From positions 623,291 to 660,733 of the forward strand of contig NW_003120923.1 in the NCBI RefSeq assembly GCF_000003605.2: a stretch of 37,443 bases of DNA, in the 5' to 3' direction. How positions within the stretch are numbered: the stretch's first letter is position 1; every line of letters starts with the position of its first letter. The notes under the pieces are model-generated. The model had not been told where the DNA came from and did not search any database. It worked only from the letters and a program-made list of their open reading frames with translations. Source of the DNA: Saccoglossus kowalevskii. Its lineage: Eukaryota; Hemichordata; Enteropneusta; Harrimaniidae. The translations under genes were made by a program, and so were the position numbers. Positions 11,946 to 25,780 of the stretch are shown one piece after another.

Positions 11946-13105
11946 TCGGGGATAATATTACCTCCCTTACTGGGGCCAATCAGAAATTATAACATCTCCC
12001 ATGTTGTTGGGACCACTCGGAGATAACATTACCTCCCTTGTTGTTGGAACTACTCTGGGATAATAGTATCTCTCTTGTTGTTGGGACCACTCAGGAATGA
12101 TATTGTCTCTCTTGTTGTTGGGACTACTCTGGGATAATATTATCTCCCTTGGGGTTGGGTCCACTCAGAGATAATATTGTCTCCCTTGTTGTTGGAACTA
12201 CTCTGGGATAATAGTATCTCTCTTGTTGTTGGGACCACTCAGGAATGATATTGTCTCTCTTGTTGTTGGGACTACTCTGGGATAATATTATCTCCCTTGT
12301 TGTTGGGACCACTCTGGGATAATATTATCTCCCTTGGGGTTGGGTCCACTCAGGAATGATATTGTCTCCCTTGTTGTTGGAACTACTCTGGGATAATAGT
12401 ATCTCTCTTGTTGTTGGGACCACTCAGGAATGATATTGTCTCTCTTGTTGTTGGGACTACTCTGGGATAATATTATCTCCCTTGGGGTTGGGTCCACTCA
12501 GAGATAATATTATCTCCCTTGTTGTTGGGACTTCTCTGGGATAATATTATCTCCCTTGTTGTTGGGACTTCTCTGGGATAATATTATCTCCCTTGTTGCT
12601 GGGACCACTCAGGGATAATATTATCTCCCTTGTTGTTGGGACTACTCTGGGATAATATTATCTCCCTTGGGGTTGGATCCACTCAGAGATAATATTGTCT
12701 CTCTTGTTGTTGGGTCCACTCAGGAATGATATTGTCTCTCTTGTTGTTGGGACTACTCTGGGATAATATTATCTCCCTTGTTGTTGGGACTACTCTGGGA
12801 TAATATTATCTCCCTTGCGGTTGGGTCCACTCAGAGATAATATTGTCTCCCTTGTTGTTGGGACTACTCTGGGATTATATTATATCCCTTGTTTTTGGGT
12901 CCACTCAAGAATAATATCGTCCCCCTTGTTGTTGGGACTACTCAGGGATAATATTATGTCCCTTATTGTTGGGACCACTCAGGGAGAATATTATCTTCCT
13001 TGTTGTTGGGACCACTCAGTGATAAAAATAACCCTCCTGTTGTTGGAACCACTTAGGGATATTATTGTCTCCCATGTTGTTGGGGCCATTGAGGGATAAT
13101 ACTTT
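11946..13105. repeat. 37-bp minisatellite with higher-order structure, about 31 units
   Basis: Tandem units of 37 bases, typified by GATAATATTATCTCCC followed by TTGTTGTTGGGACYACTC. Units differ at a few positions: ACTCTGGGATAAT, ACTCAGGAATGAT and ACTCAGAGATAAT variants, and GTTGTTGG versus GGGGTTGG. The rare GGGGTTGG variant (GCGGTTGG in the last copy) falls at 12151, 12336, 12484, 12669 and 12817. These spacings are 185, 148, 185 and 148, so it recurs every five, then four, units. Because 37 is not a multiple of 3, minus-strand frames of 62-69 codons cross three units at a time; they are not genes. Edge units are more diverged. Confidence 0.95.
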
Positions 13106-15255
13106 TTCCCCATGAACCGGTCGTCACTGGAAGAATAGTTTTATACTACTTGCACGATACACGGACCCTTGCTATGGACATAGTATTATTCCACTTGTCC
13201 CATGTATTGGACAATATAATCTCACCAGTGGTGGTCAATATTCTAAATAGATTAGCTTCGTCTTAGGGATAAGCAATACTCGGGACAATTGAGATCAAAA
13301 TGTCTATTCCATAGTGAGGCAATACTTTGAACCAGTGTGATTGCCATAGTTGTAAAATAATGAAACATGTCGAAATCAAGCACCGAAAGGGCAGGGATAT
13401 TATTTGGCTTACACAGTTGTTCAGTGGGGTCATTTATAGGTATATTTATAAGGTAATGGAAAACCATGTTCAGTATACTAGTAGACACACATACACGGTA
13501 CTCGGTTGTATACAACATTTAATTTTGATTATACAGCAGCCTCGTAATATGGCGTTTGTTGAGACAACCGATATAATGCCACGGAGCCGAAATAGTTTAT
13601 TTGTTTTGCATGTTGAAAGATGTGTTTGTGAATTTAACCACTTTAATGAATCGCAGTTGAAAGTCAATGTAACCACGGTTACTAAAAAAGACGGTTAGGA
13701 AACACTATTGTTAAAAGGTGTGAATCTGCCCAATCCCTCAGGGCTGCGTGTAGCGCTGTGTACGCCCTCTATCGATTGAGATTTCAAGGCCCACCATTTT
13801 GATTCTTTCTTATGTCGATAACTTGATGTCCCGCGAATTTGAAATTTTCAGCTCGTTTTCGATAGAATATCCACGTTTAGTGAACGGGATCTACGAAGAA
13901 CTATACGTACATTTCGGATGAGTACTCTCTGTAACTGTGATAACATTCAGAATCGAGAATCGTCATTTATCGTTTTCACTGTTGTCAAGAAAGTAAGCTT
14001 GGGTCCCGGAATAAAAATTGACGAAAATTCTAACCCCTAAGTCATTATTTTAAAATACATTATATTATAAAAAATACTACCAAATGATTTTTTAGTATAC
14101 TACTGTGCGTACTTATGACGGTTGTATGCGATTCGGGGCTTATTAGAGTAAATTTTATCGTTGTGCTTTCGTGTCACTGTGTCAGCCATTTTGTTTAAAG
14201 TCTTTACACATTTTTTGTCTGTCCCTGTTTCAGTTTTTTGGCAGATTTTTCATTTTGCAATATTCAGCGTGCCGTTAAATCAGGTTTTAGTCAACTCCAC
14301 AATTTTTGAACACATTGAACTTTCGGTACAACTTTCTAGCAGTCTTTTCACGGAATCAATTTTTCGAACCTTTTTTTAACCGTTCTTAATTTCACTGAAA
14401 CTGCTTACATGCATTTTGTAGAGCATGGGCGGGTCATTTCAGTTATCTTATCGCATATTTTGTTTATTTCCAACAAAGTGTATGTGGTACCATGGCTCTC
14501 TTTAAAACTTTCGCATGGTTGAAAGATAAACATTTGTATGGTTTCTTTGACATCTTTTTTTCTGATCATGTGTTGTTGTTGTGTTTTTTTTATTTCAGTT
14601 TTCTGCGGCCTCGTGAAATAGCAGGTATTGTTGGTACCCCACAATCCCTCGGGGGGAATAGACGTATACTAGTGCCCTCATGGCCATGCAATATGTGCTT
14701 AATAAGTACCATTATGTTTAAGTAAGCTCTTTATTTGTAAATAATAATACAGACTCATGTATTTCCTATATCGTTGCTAAATAAATTTGAATATGTGCAT
14801 TGAATGTAAATAACGAAGCATGAACATCAAAGTGTAAGAATAATTGCAACTCGATGAATATAACTTTATTTTACAAACTATGGACGTTGGTGGCGTTGTC
14901 ATGACTATTAAATAAATAATGCAAGCCAGATACAGAGTCTTTGTATGTAAATAATACGAATATTGGTACGGTTTACAAATCCTAGATATTATGATAACTA
15001 AATAATGAAAATTGACATTTTTTGCACACTTGGCGACTAAAATCATTATATAGCAAAAACGTTGAAACTGATTCATAAATAAATGATTTGGGCAAGCTAG
15101 AAATGTTTGAATGGTTTGCATACAATTTCGTGAATTATATAATAAAAACAATGTACACACGTGTATTATTTACATATAAAAAAAAATCCATGACCCGACG
15201 TGACCCGGAAATTGATAACCCAAACGATAGCACGGCAAATCCGTGTATAACCACT
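13106..15255. other. Intergenic DNA, no gene recognised
   Basis: Open frames of up to 127 codons exist on both strands but show no conserved motif and no convincing splice structure. A short splice-bounded stretch at 14599-14624 (TTTATTTCAG before, GTATTG after) could be chance. Confidence 0.45.
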
Positions 15256-15259
15256 TTCA

Positions 15260-15322
15260 GTTGGCACACAGGTGCGATATTTAGGGGGCGCCATCTTGAA
15301 TACGGCATGAAACTAAATATAT
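15260..15322 (+). repeat. Second copy of the CGCCATCTTGAAT interspersed repeat
   Basis: Matches the copy near 11229-11260 over about 32 bases in the same orientation. It lies about 420 bases upstream of the METTL27-like start codon. Confidence 0.5.
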
Positions 15323-15743
15323 GCGTCATAACTAAATAACATTTCAGTGTTGAAAGTATAATTATTTATAAATAACTAAATGTACATAAATATATATAAT
15401 ATATATATATAATAGTACGAATCTTATCATTTAAAAATAAAACAAACATGTTAACTCATGATTTCTATATAATTGATTTGTAATATTATTTATTAATGAT
15501 AAAAATATAATAAGCTTAAACCCATGAAAACGCTATATAATTAAATGCACAAACGGCAATCCATAAGCGTGTGTGTAGTACGGTAGAGAGGCGACACAAC
15601 AAACCAACACAATAAGGTTCATAATTAATTAATCCAACGCCATCACTACTGTAAATATAGAAAAATCCTGTACTTTCGATGTACGCGTGCCGTACTGTAA
15701 AGTGGTGAAAGATTTTCACGTTTATGAGTGAATTTAGTAGGAC

Positions 15744-18713
<2,970 letters not shown>

Positions 18714-18750
18714 TGTTACTCTATATTCCACATTGTCGCCATTACTAGGA

Positions 18751-18773
18751 AATAAATCTAGATATAAATAAAT
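18751..18773 (+). terminator. Polyadenylation signals of the METTL27-like gene
   Basis: AATAAA at 18751 and again within the AATAAATAAATA run near 18767, 38-60 bases after the stop codon. Such words are common in AT-rich DNA, but the placement fits a short 3' UTR. Confidence 0.5.
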
Positions 18774-18774
18774 A

Positions 18775-21672
18775 AATACTAACATATAAGTGTTTTCTCA
18801 AAGACATCGTAGTCGTAATTGTGTATTATACTTATGCCTTTTCGCCATTTAGACAATGTTAATACTATCATAATCAACCAATTGTCCAAAGAATAAAATG
18901 GGATTACTGAACAACATTGTGTAGCCGTCATATCGCAACTTGTTTTTATTCAAACTAACGTGTGACAAAAAATAATTTCCATATGTAAATGCTGTAAAAA
19001 TTATTTCGCATTCTGCGTATTAAACTATATTTAACTCGTTTCGTGATCGTTACTCGAATATTACTGGTTTAGTATCAATTCATTGTTGGTGACAAAGAAT
19101 AACTTCAGCCATTGGATATATGCACAGTAAGCAGCGTCCCAGGTGGTCTTTTGTCCAATTGTAATGACGTATTTATCATATATTCATGTACTGGTATAAT
19201 ACAATTATTGACGTCACGTCGCGTTAATGATTTTCGTCAGTGGGTGTGTAAATCTGAGCCATGGACGAGCATTGAGTGTCATCATACAATTCAACAAACA
19301 GAAATATCATGGGATTGTATATTCATCGAATGCAACCGGCGGTTCTCGGGCAAGTAGCTTTCTATATTAATCTCAGTCAATGTTAGGGAGGTGTATGAAT
19401 AAACTATCAATAAAACGTTTGCAATGGCCGTATTTGTATTTGCCATTCATTTCAATGAATACTGGCAAATGAAATCAGAACACAGTAAGTAATCATTTGC
19501 AAAGTAAAATCTTGATTTCAAATTTGTCACGAGTAAACTAAAAATCCGCATACTCCATAAAACATCTACAAATAATTGCAACGACGTATTTAATATAATT
19601 CGCGTTTCATTGATATAAATGATACTTTGTCAATATACAAAGCATAATTTATTAAAAAACTTTTAGTAAATCACTTATTAGTAAAATTATTTTGCATAAA
19701 TAATTATGTAAAACAAATCCCATTACTGTTTACTAAAATGAAGTAGTATACTGTCTATAATGTTTGAACAATACCTATTGTATATGTTTTATATAATACA
19801 CATGTGTATGAAACTCATCAACTGCAGAAAGAAAGTTACGAAGCAATATGTCTATTTCCATGGTTAAGTCACCCATTTAGAAGAGTTTTCAAGTACAATT
19901 GTTTTAAATATAGTGTTTCTTTCTAACTAAACGGAAGTACGCTCATAATATAAATGAACTGCGATTGCAGCAGCGCATTTTACGTTGAGTGCTTTACCTT
20001 GGATAGACGCATTTCAGATGTCACTTTTTTTTGTGATGGCACACCAAAAACGTCATCATTAATTTCGATTATTTTCCACCCCTCCTGTCATGTAATTTTG
20101 CTGTTTTACCGTTTCGTCTGCACTCATTTCAAAAGAAATGCGAGAATGCATATCACATGTCAATCTTGACTGAATTTAACCCACCAGTAAATACAGTAAT
20201 TATCTAGATTTGGGTTCTTATACATATATGTTTTTATTTGTACTATAAGGCAAGTGGCCCAAAATACATAAATAATAAATAAATAAATAAATAAATAAAT
20301 AAATACAAATCTAAAGTTGATCAATTACTTTTCACATTATTTACATCGCATCTTAGTCTTAAAGAATAAGTTGCATTTACAGAAGTCATTAATTGGACAT
20401 TTTTTTGCACTGATGGGCGTTAATTGCCTATTGATTTGTAAATTAGTTTCACACAAGAAACACAAGAAAGTTTATAATCCATCAATACATTGCCCTCATT
20501 AATCTAAATATAGAACAATACTGTACACGTGATCTGATTGAACTACGAAAAATACTGTGGAGAATGGAAGGAACAGAAAATCAGTTGGAAGATAAGCCAA
20601 AGAAACTACTGGGTTATAAATCGAAGGGGGAATCCATTAAACTTTACATGGAAACTTCCTTATATTTGATTTGTAGACTTGCACGTTTTAGCTGATCATA
20701 TTACAAATTGTCTGTCGTCTTTTGATACTTTCGACATTATCTTGAAAATTGCATGTATGATTGCTTTGATACTTTGTGTATAAATCATGTACTTAAATTT
20801 TGACATATTTTAAATTTGTTTTCGGGATGATATCTTCAATTCTCTATTTTTACGTCTAATCGTAGTGAAAAAGACTTACTTTAATAGTATTGATAGTTCA
20901 GTTGTCAGTGCCTTGGGTTTACCATTTTCGTGTGTGTTTATTTTTATTTTTATTTTTATAACGATAACTTATTATTATATGCAATAACATAAATAATCTA
21001 TTGAGTTTTCACGTTTTCCTCGTAGAAGCGTGTTGGCTGTTCCCTCTCTGGACTCACTCCAGAATATTTGATGTTGTACTTAACAAATGATGAGCTCGGC
21101 CTAAATATCGGGTATAAAACGACCACATTTTTACCGTTTTTTTCTCTCACTCGCTTATTGAAAACACAGACCGCTCGCCCAAACACTGGTCACCGGCACA
21201 GGAGTAGTCAAAATGTTTGGGGATATACAAAGAAAATTCTGAACGGATCTTTAAATCTATACCACTCTGTATTGTTCGCGAACAACTTCATCTGTGTCAA
21301 ATACTAGAGCCGGTACAATATTGTAAACAAATGCCATGGTATCTCAGTCATATCGCTATTGTATACACTGCCTTTTTTATTCTGGTTTGCACAACGTTGA
21401 ATAGCCGTCAAATATTCAAATATATTTAGTTTTTAACTATATATAATTATATGCACGCAATTTGACCCTTTGACCTAGATTTGATTGGGATGGAATATTT
21501 TATTTTAAACAATATTCTGACGATACTTACTGCCCCAAAAATGTTTCAACACAATTGCGGTATGACTGTCCGATTTTCAAGTGCATCGGGCAATATATTA
21601 ATAACCATTCTCACCAATCGCTAGCTCAGGAGAGAGTAGGAAATCAAACAGCCGCAGGTCGCCCGCCTTTTA
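18775..21672. other. Intergenic DNA between METTL27-like gene and assembly gap
   Basis: No firm gene. A 43-codon frame at 20564-20695 begins MEGTENQLEDKPKK and is lysine- and glutamate-rich; its first four residues equal those of the METTL27-like protein, but nothing else matches. An 81-codon frame at 19112-19357 has no recognised motif. A 21-base word at 21101-21121 recurs inverted beyond the gap. Confidence 0.45.
20270..20304. repeat. (AAAT)n microsatellite
   Basis: About eight AAAT units. Confidence 0.9.
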
Positions 21673-22542
21673 NNNNNNNNNNNNNNNNNNNNNNNNNNNN
21701 NNNNNNNNNNNNNNNNNNNNNNNNNNNNNNNNNNNNNNNNNNNNNNNNNNNNNNNNNNNNNNNNNNNNNNNNNNNNNNNNNNNNNNNNNNNNNNNNNNNN
21801 NNNNNNNNNNNNNNNNNNNNNNNNNNNNNNNNNNNNNNNNNNNNNNNNNNNNNNNNNNNNNNNNNNNNNNNNNNNNNNNNNNNNNNNNNNNNNNNNNNNN
21901 NNNNNNNNNNNNNNNNNNNNNNNNNNNNNNNNNNNNNNNNNNNNNNNNNNNNNNNNNNNNNNNNNNNNNNNNNNNNNNNNNNNNNNNNNNNNNNNNNNNN
22001 NNNNNNNNNNNNNNNNNNNNNNNNNNNNNNNNNNNNNNNNNNNNNNNNNNNNNNNNNNNNNNNNNNNNNNNNNNNNNNNNNNNNNNNNNNNNNNNNNNNN
22101 NNNNNNNNNNNNNNNNNNNNNNNNNNNNNNNNNNNNNNNNNNNNNNNNNNNNNNNNNNNNNNNNNNNNNNNNNNNNNNNNNNNNNNNNNNNNNNNNNNNN
22201 NNNNNNNNNNNNNNNNNNNNNNNNNNNNNNNNNNNNNNNNNNNNNNNNNNNNNNNNNNNNNNNNNNNNNNNNNNNNNNNNNNNNNNNNNNNNNNNNNNNN
22301 NNNNNNNNNNNNNNNNNNNNNNNNNNNNNNNNNNNNNNNNNNNNNNNNNNNNNNNNNNNNNNNNNNNNNNNNNNNNNNNNNNNNNNNNNNNNNNNNNNNN
22401 NNNNNNNNNNNNNNNNNNNNNNNNNNNNNNNNNNNNNNNNNNNNNNNNNNNNNNNNNNNNNNNNNNNNNNNNNNNNNNNNNNNNNNNNNNNNNNNNNNNN
22501 NNNNNNNNNNNNNNNNNNNNNNNNNNNNNNNNNNNNNNNNNN
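21673..22542. other. Assembly gap (870 N)
   Basis: Unsequenced. An apparent 340-codon frame spanning it is meaningless. Confidence 1.
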
Positions 22543-23451
22543 CTAGAGCGCTGTATGTGTCTTCATTTTCAGGTTAGTTCTTCTGCCGATTTCTCGCAAC
22601 CAACAATGTGATTTTTTATTTGGGATTTCGAGAAACTTAACATGAATCGTTATGGCATTCATAGCACACATTTCGCCATGTTTCAACTTTTAAGTAGTCA
22701 GTTAACAAGGTCTTTCATAGTAGCATTTCTATGGGATTGACATACTAGCATGAATGGGTTCAATTATCAGTGTTCACTGATGACGTCATTTGACTGGCCC
22801 TCTAGAGGCGAAATGATGCCAGGAAAAGCGGACGTTTGTCGTTTGCTTCACAGCCCGTTTTATACCCGATATTTAGGGCATTTCGCAGCACATACAAGTT
22901 GTTTTTATCGACAGAATTCATTCATAGATCTCAAATTTCATGTACGGAGTGTCAAAAGCCACACCTCTGTCCCCCTTTTAAGTAGGATTTAGATCGTGTT
23001 ATAATCCAAATCCCCCTTGTAAGCAGACATTTTTATGTTGCCTGCAATATAACTTGTATGAAGTGTGAACAAACCTAGCAGAAGAACAAAAACTTCATTG
23101 TTCATTAGCAGAAATGAAGATTCAAGAAATGATCACCAGATTTGTATGATGAAAACAAAGATTCTCTATATGTTCGTCACGAATGAACCAAATCGGTGGA
23201 GATTTTGAGTAGGCACTACTTTAAAATTGATCAATTCCGTTATTTAACACTAGTGAACCTTTTTTTGGAAAACATATTAGGGATGTTAAAAACGTTTTAC
23301 AAATATATTATTTATAAATCAAAATGACAAGTAGAATTTAAATTATAATTATTAAGTCACCATCGCGTTATTTTAATATCACCCAATCAACAAGGCTTTT
23401 GTTTTTTTAAGTTGAATAGATCGATGGTCGCAGTTGCTATGTCACAAAGGA
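22543..23451. other. Intergenic DNA after the gap
   Basis: No gene recognised. The word at 22856-22876 is the exact reverse complement of 21101-21121 on the other side of the gap. Confidence 0.5.
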
Positions 23452-23833
23452 TATTTTCGTAAGCTGTAATCAATTGATTTTAGTTTCGTAATAATGTAAT
23501 TTAAATAAATAAGAACGTAAATTTGTAGACATGGGCAAGGTGTAAAATGTAATCAGTAATTTTATTCGTCCGTAATTTGTACAAAGATCTTATTTTTCGT
23601 AAGCGTATAAAGCATTTTCCACATTAAAAATCGCAATTCGTACGCAATTTACAATTTTGATTCTCAAACACAAATTATCAAATATATTATAGGAATTTAT
23701 CTGTAAAGTGTAAAAACCTATGTTTTACTATATATAGAACTTTTTTATTTCTTGTTGAAACGTAAAATGCATTTTTTTTTTTTCCTGTAACATGTACCTG
23801 GTATCACCCTCCACCCCACCCCCCCCCACCCCC
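23452..23833 (+). repeat. Inverted repeat, left arm, upstream of RAD54B
   Basis: Starts TATTTTCGTAAGCTGTAATC and runs through GGCAAGGTGTAAAATGTAAT and CATTTTCCACATTAAAA to a C-rich tract (about 23808-23833). The reverse complement of 24709-25048 follows it almost word for word, by eye more than 80% alike over most of the length. The arm either belongs to a fold-back element or is one of two opposed copies of a dispersed repeat. Confidence 0.85.
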
Positions 23834-24708
23834 ATTATGTGCATAGGCAATGTGGAGTTCTCGGGACAATCATTATAACATATTTGAATTTGAATGAATG
23901 CTGATAATCGGTATTCACAAATTGTTATAAATATGTTCATAAACTGAATTACCGTTTTCTGTCCTTCACGGTGAGCGATTACTTTACGGTGAATATTATC
24001 TTTTGGAAAGTATACCGTTTTTCTGTTTCACGGACACGGAAACGTTTACAAAAACTGATCCAATTTTTCCGCAAAATTCAGAACATCCTTGCCATATGTG
24101 GCATTTCGTCAGTCAAGTGCCGCATTCCCGGTGTGTGCATAATCTCAAGCAATTTGAAAAAACAATGATGATTTCCACCTGACCAATAACTCACATTGCC
24201 GGGTTGTAAAAAGCGCCATCTACAGGTCATACGTTGTGTTTCCTTTTTTTTGGCGGTAATTCCAAAATGGCCGAATTACTCGAAAAGTAACTTCTCGGAC
24301 CAAGCCATCAGCAGGCCTGTGTTTCAAAATGGTATCGCACTATATAACCTATTCTACCTCTATTTAATGTAAGTATACTATACTAGTGCACTACAAACGA
24401 CACATTGATGTTGTTGTCTTGGTGTGGACAACAAGCTGAGCGGTGATGACAACATTGCAGTAGCTGGCAGAACAAGGTCAAGTATCGAATGTTTCCGATT
24501 CATTCTTTGATCTGAATGGGGGTCACAGTTCGTTCGAATGTATGGTTTGTGTGTGCACGGTTACTAAAAAAGTAACCGTGGTGTGTGCCTGAGTTGATTA
24601 CTTGCATTACGACGGCTTTGTTCATCCAGACCAGATCAGGGCTAGAACTCCATGTCATGGAGATATCGACGGCCATTGGGCAAAGGTTTGGAGCTACTAG
24701 TATATATT
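23834..24708. other. Spacer between the inverted arms, contains the candidate RAD54B promoter
   Basis: About 875 bases, with no transposase-like frame. The frames crossing it (65 and 116 codons) carry no motif. It holds an E2F-like site at 24248-24257. Confidence 0.4.
24246..24290 (+). promoter_or_regulatory. Candidate RAD54B promoter: E2F-like and YY1-like sites with a 7-codon upstream frame
   Basis: TTTTTTTTGGCGGTAA contains TTTGGCGG, a match to the E2F consensus, fitting a cell-cycle-regulated repair gene. Just downstream, CAAAATGGCCGAA is YY1-like and opens a 7-codon frame (MAELLEK, stop) at 24267-24290. The RAD54B start codon is 976 bases further on. A non-coding first exon would have to splice over the right inverted arm; a possible acceptor with a T-rich tract ends at 25223 (CTATCAG). 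The whole arrangement is inference from motifs. Confidence 0.3.
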
Positions 24709-25048
24709 GGGGGGGGGGGGGGGGCTGGCATAGAATACAGGAAATAAAACGACATTATACGTTTGTACAGGAAATAAACTCAGTCTTTTTACATTTTGAC
24801 ATTTTAATAATATATTTGATGATTTGTGTTTTAGAATCAAAATTGAAAATTGCATACAAATTACGACTTTTAATGTGGAAAATACTTTATTCACTTACAA
24901 TAAATAAGGTCTTTGTGCAAATTACGAACGAATAAAATAGCAAATTACATTTTACACCTTGCCAATGTCTATGAATTTACGTTAAATTTTATTTATTTAA
25001 AATACATTATTACGAAATAAAAACAATTGATTACAGCTTATGAAAATA
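24709..25048 (-). repeat. Inverted repeat, right arm
   Basis: Begins with a G run (about 24710-24723) that matches the C run of the left arm and ends CAGCTTATGAAAATA. The arm is about 40 bases shorter than the left one, mostly in the C/G-proximal third. It ends 217 bases before the RAD54B start codon. Confidence 0.85.
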
Positions 25049-25265
25049 CCCTCTATATATAGTAAAGGTAAAGAAAAAGAAATGTTAATCCCAACTCCAA
25101 AAGTAAACTGACCACAATACTAAATTTATGTTTTTATTTTCTGTTTTGAAAGATGTTTTCTATATCCCATAATTTGTAGGAGCTTAATTCCTTAAAATTA
25201 TATTTTTTTTTGGCAACTATCAGATTACTTGTGTTCATTGAGCCTATGTCACTTGAACATCAGCT

Positions 25266-25780
25266 ATGAGACGATCTGCTGCCCCATCTCAACTCGCTGG
25301 AAATACTGCTAAAAGAACAAAGTTTAGTCCCCCCTTCAGACAACCAGCAAGTTCAGTGATTGTGTCGAGCACATCAGAATATAATAAGACGATTCCACAC
25401 ACTGCCAGTGTGTCTGGTGAAGAACATGTATTTGAAGATGAACTAACTTCTGAAAACCAAAGACAAGGTATATTTAATACTTGTATCAGGAATAGAAATA
25501 GGATTGTGGAATCGTCCGTCACTGATGATAATCATGAAAAATGTGGAAAGATAAACGACCTTAGTGAAAAGAAGATACTAGGTACTGCAAAACAACCATT
25601 GGGGAATCAGAACAAACTGCAGTTAGGTAGACCTGGTAATTATGCCAGCCCAAATAATGTGTCTTACTCACCTCTACATGCTGGAGCTCAAAAGGTGTTG
25701 TCGCAGCCAAAGTATAAAGAAGACAGCGGCGATAATAATCAAAATGAAGGAATGCAGTCAAAATACTATAACGTTATGTG
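25266..25780 (+). CDS. RAD54B: RAD54B exon 1 (residues 1-171), disordered N-terminus
   Basis: Begins MRRSAAPSQLAGNTAKRTKF. The middle is Ser/Asn/Lys-rich and poorly conserved, as expected for the disordered tail that contacts recombinases. It ends KYYNVMW, with the Trp codon split by the donor (ATGTG, then GTAAGC). Reading two bases past the donor meets a stop, which is why the raw frame ends at 25784. Confidence 0.93.

Noticed and set aside
11967-12497. Minus-strand frames with NNKRDNIIPEWSQQQ repeats
   Set aside because: Products of the 37-base tandem repeat, whose period rotates all three frames; no independent coding evidence.
20564-20695. 43-codon frame starting MEGT as a duplicated METTL27 exon
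   Set aside because: Only the first four residues agree with the METTL27-like protein; the diagnostic WSDTYDQ ending is missing.
21555-22577. 340-codon open frame
   Set aside because: It is almost entirely unsequenced N; the flanking codons carry no motif.
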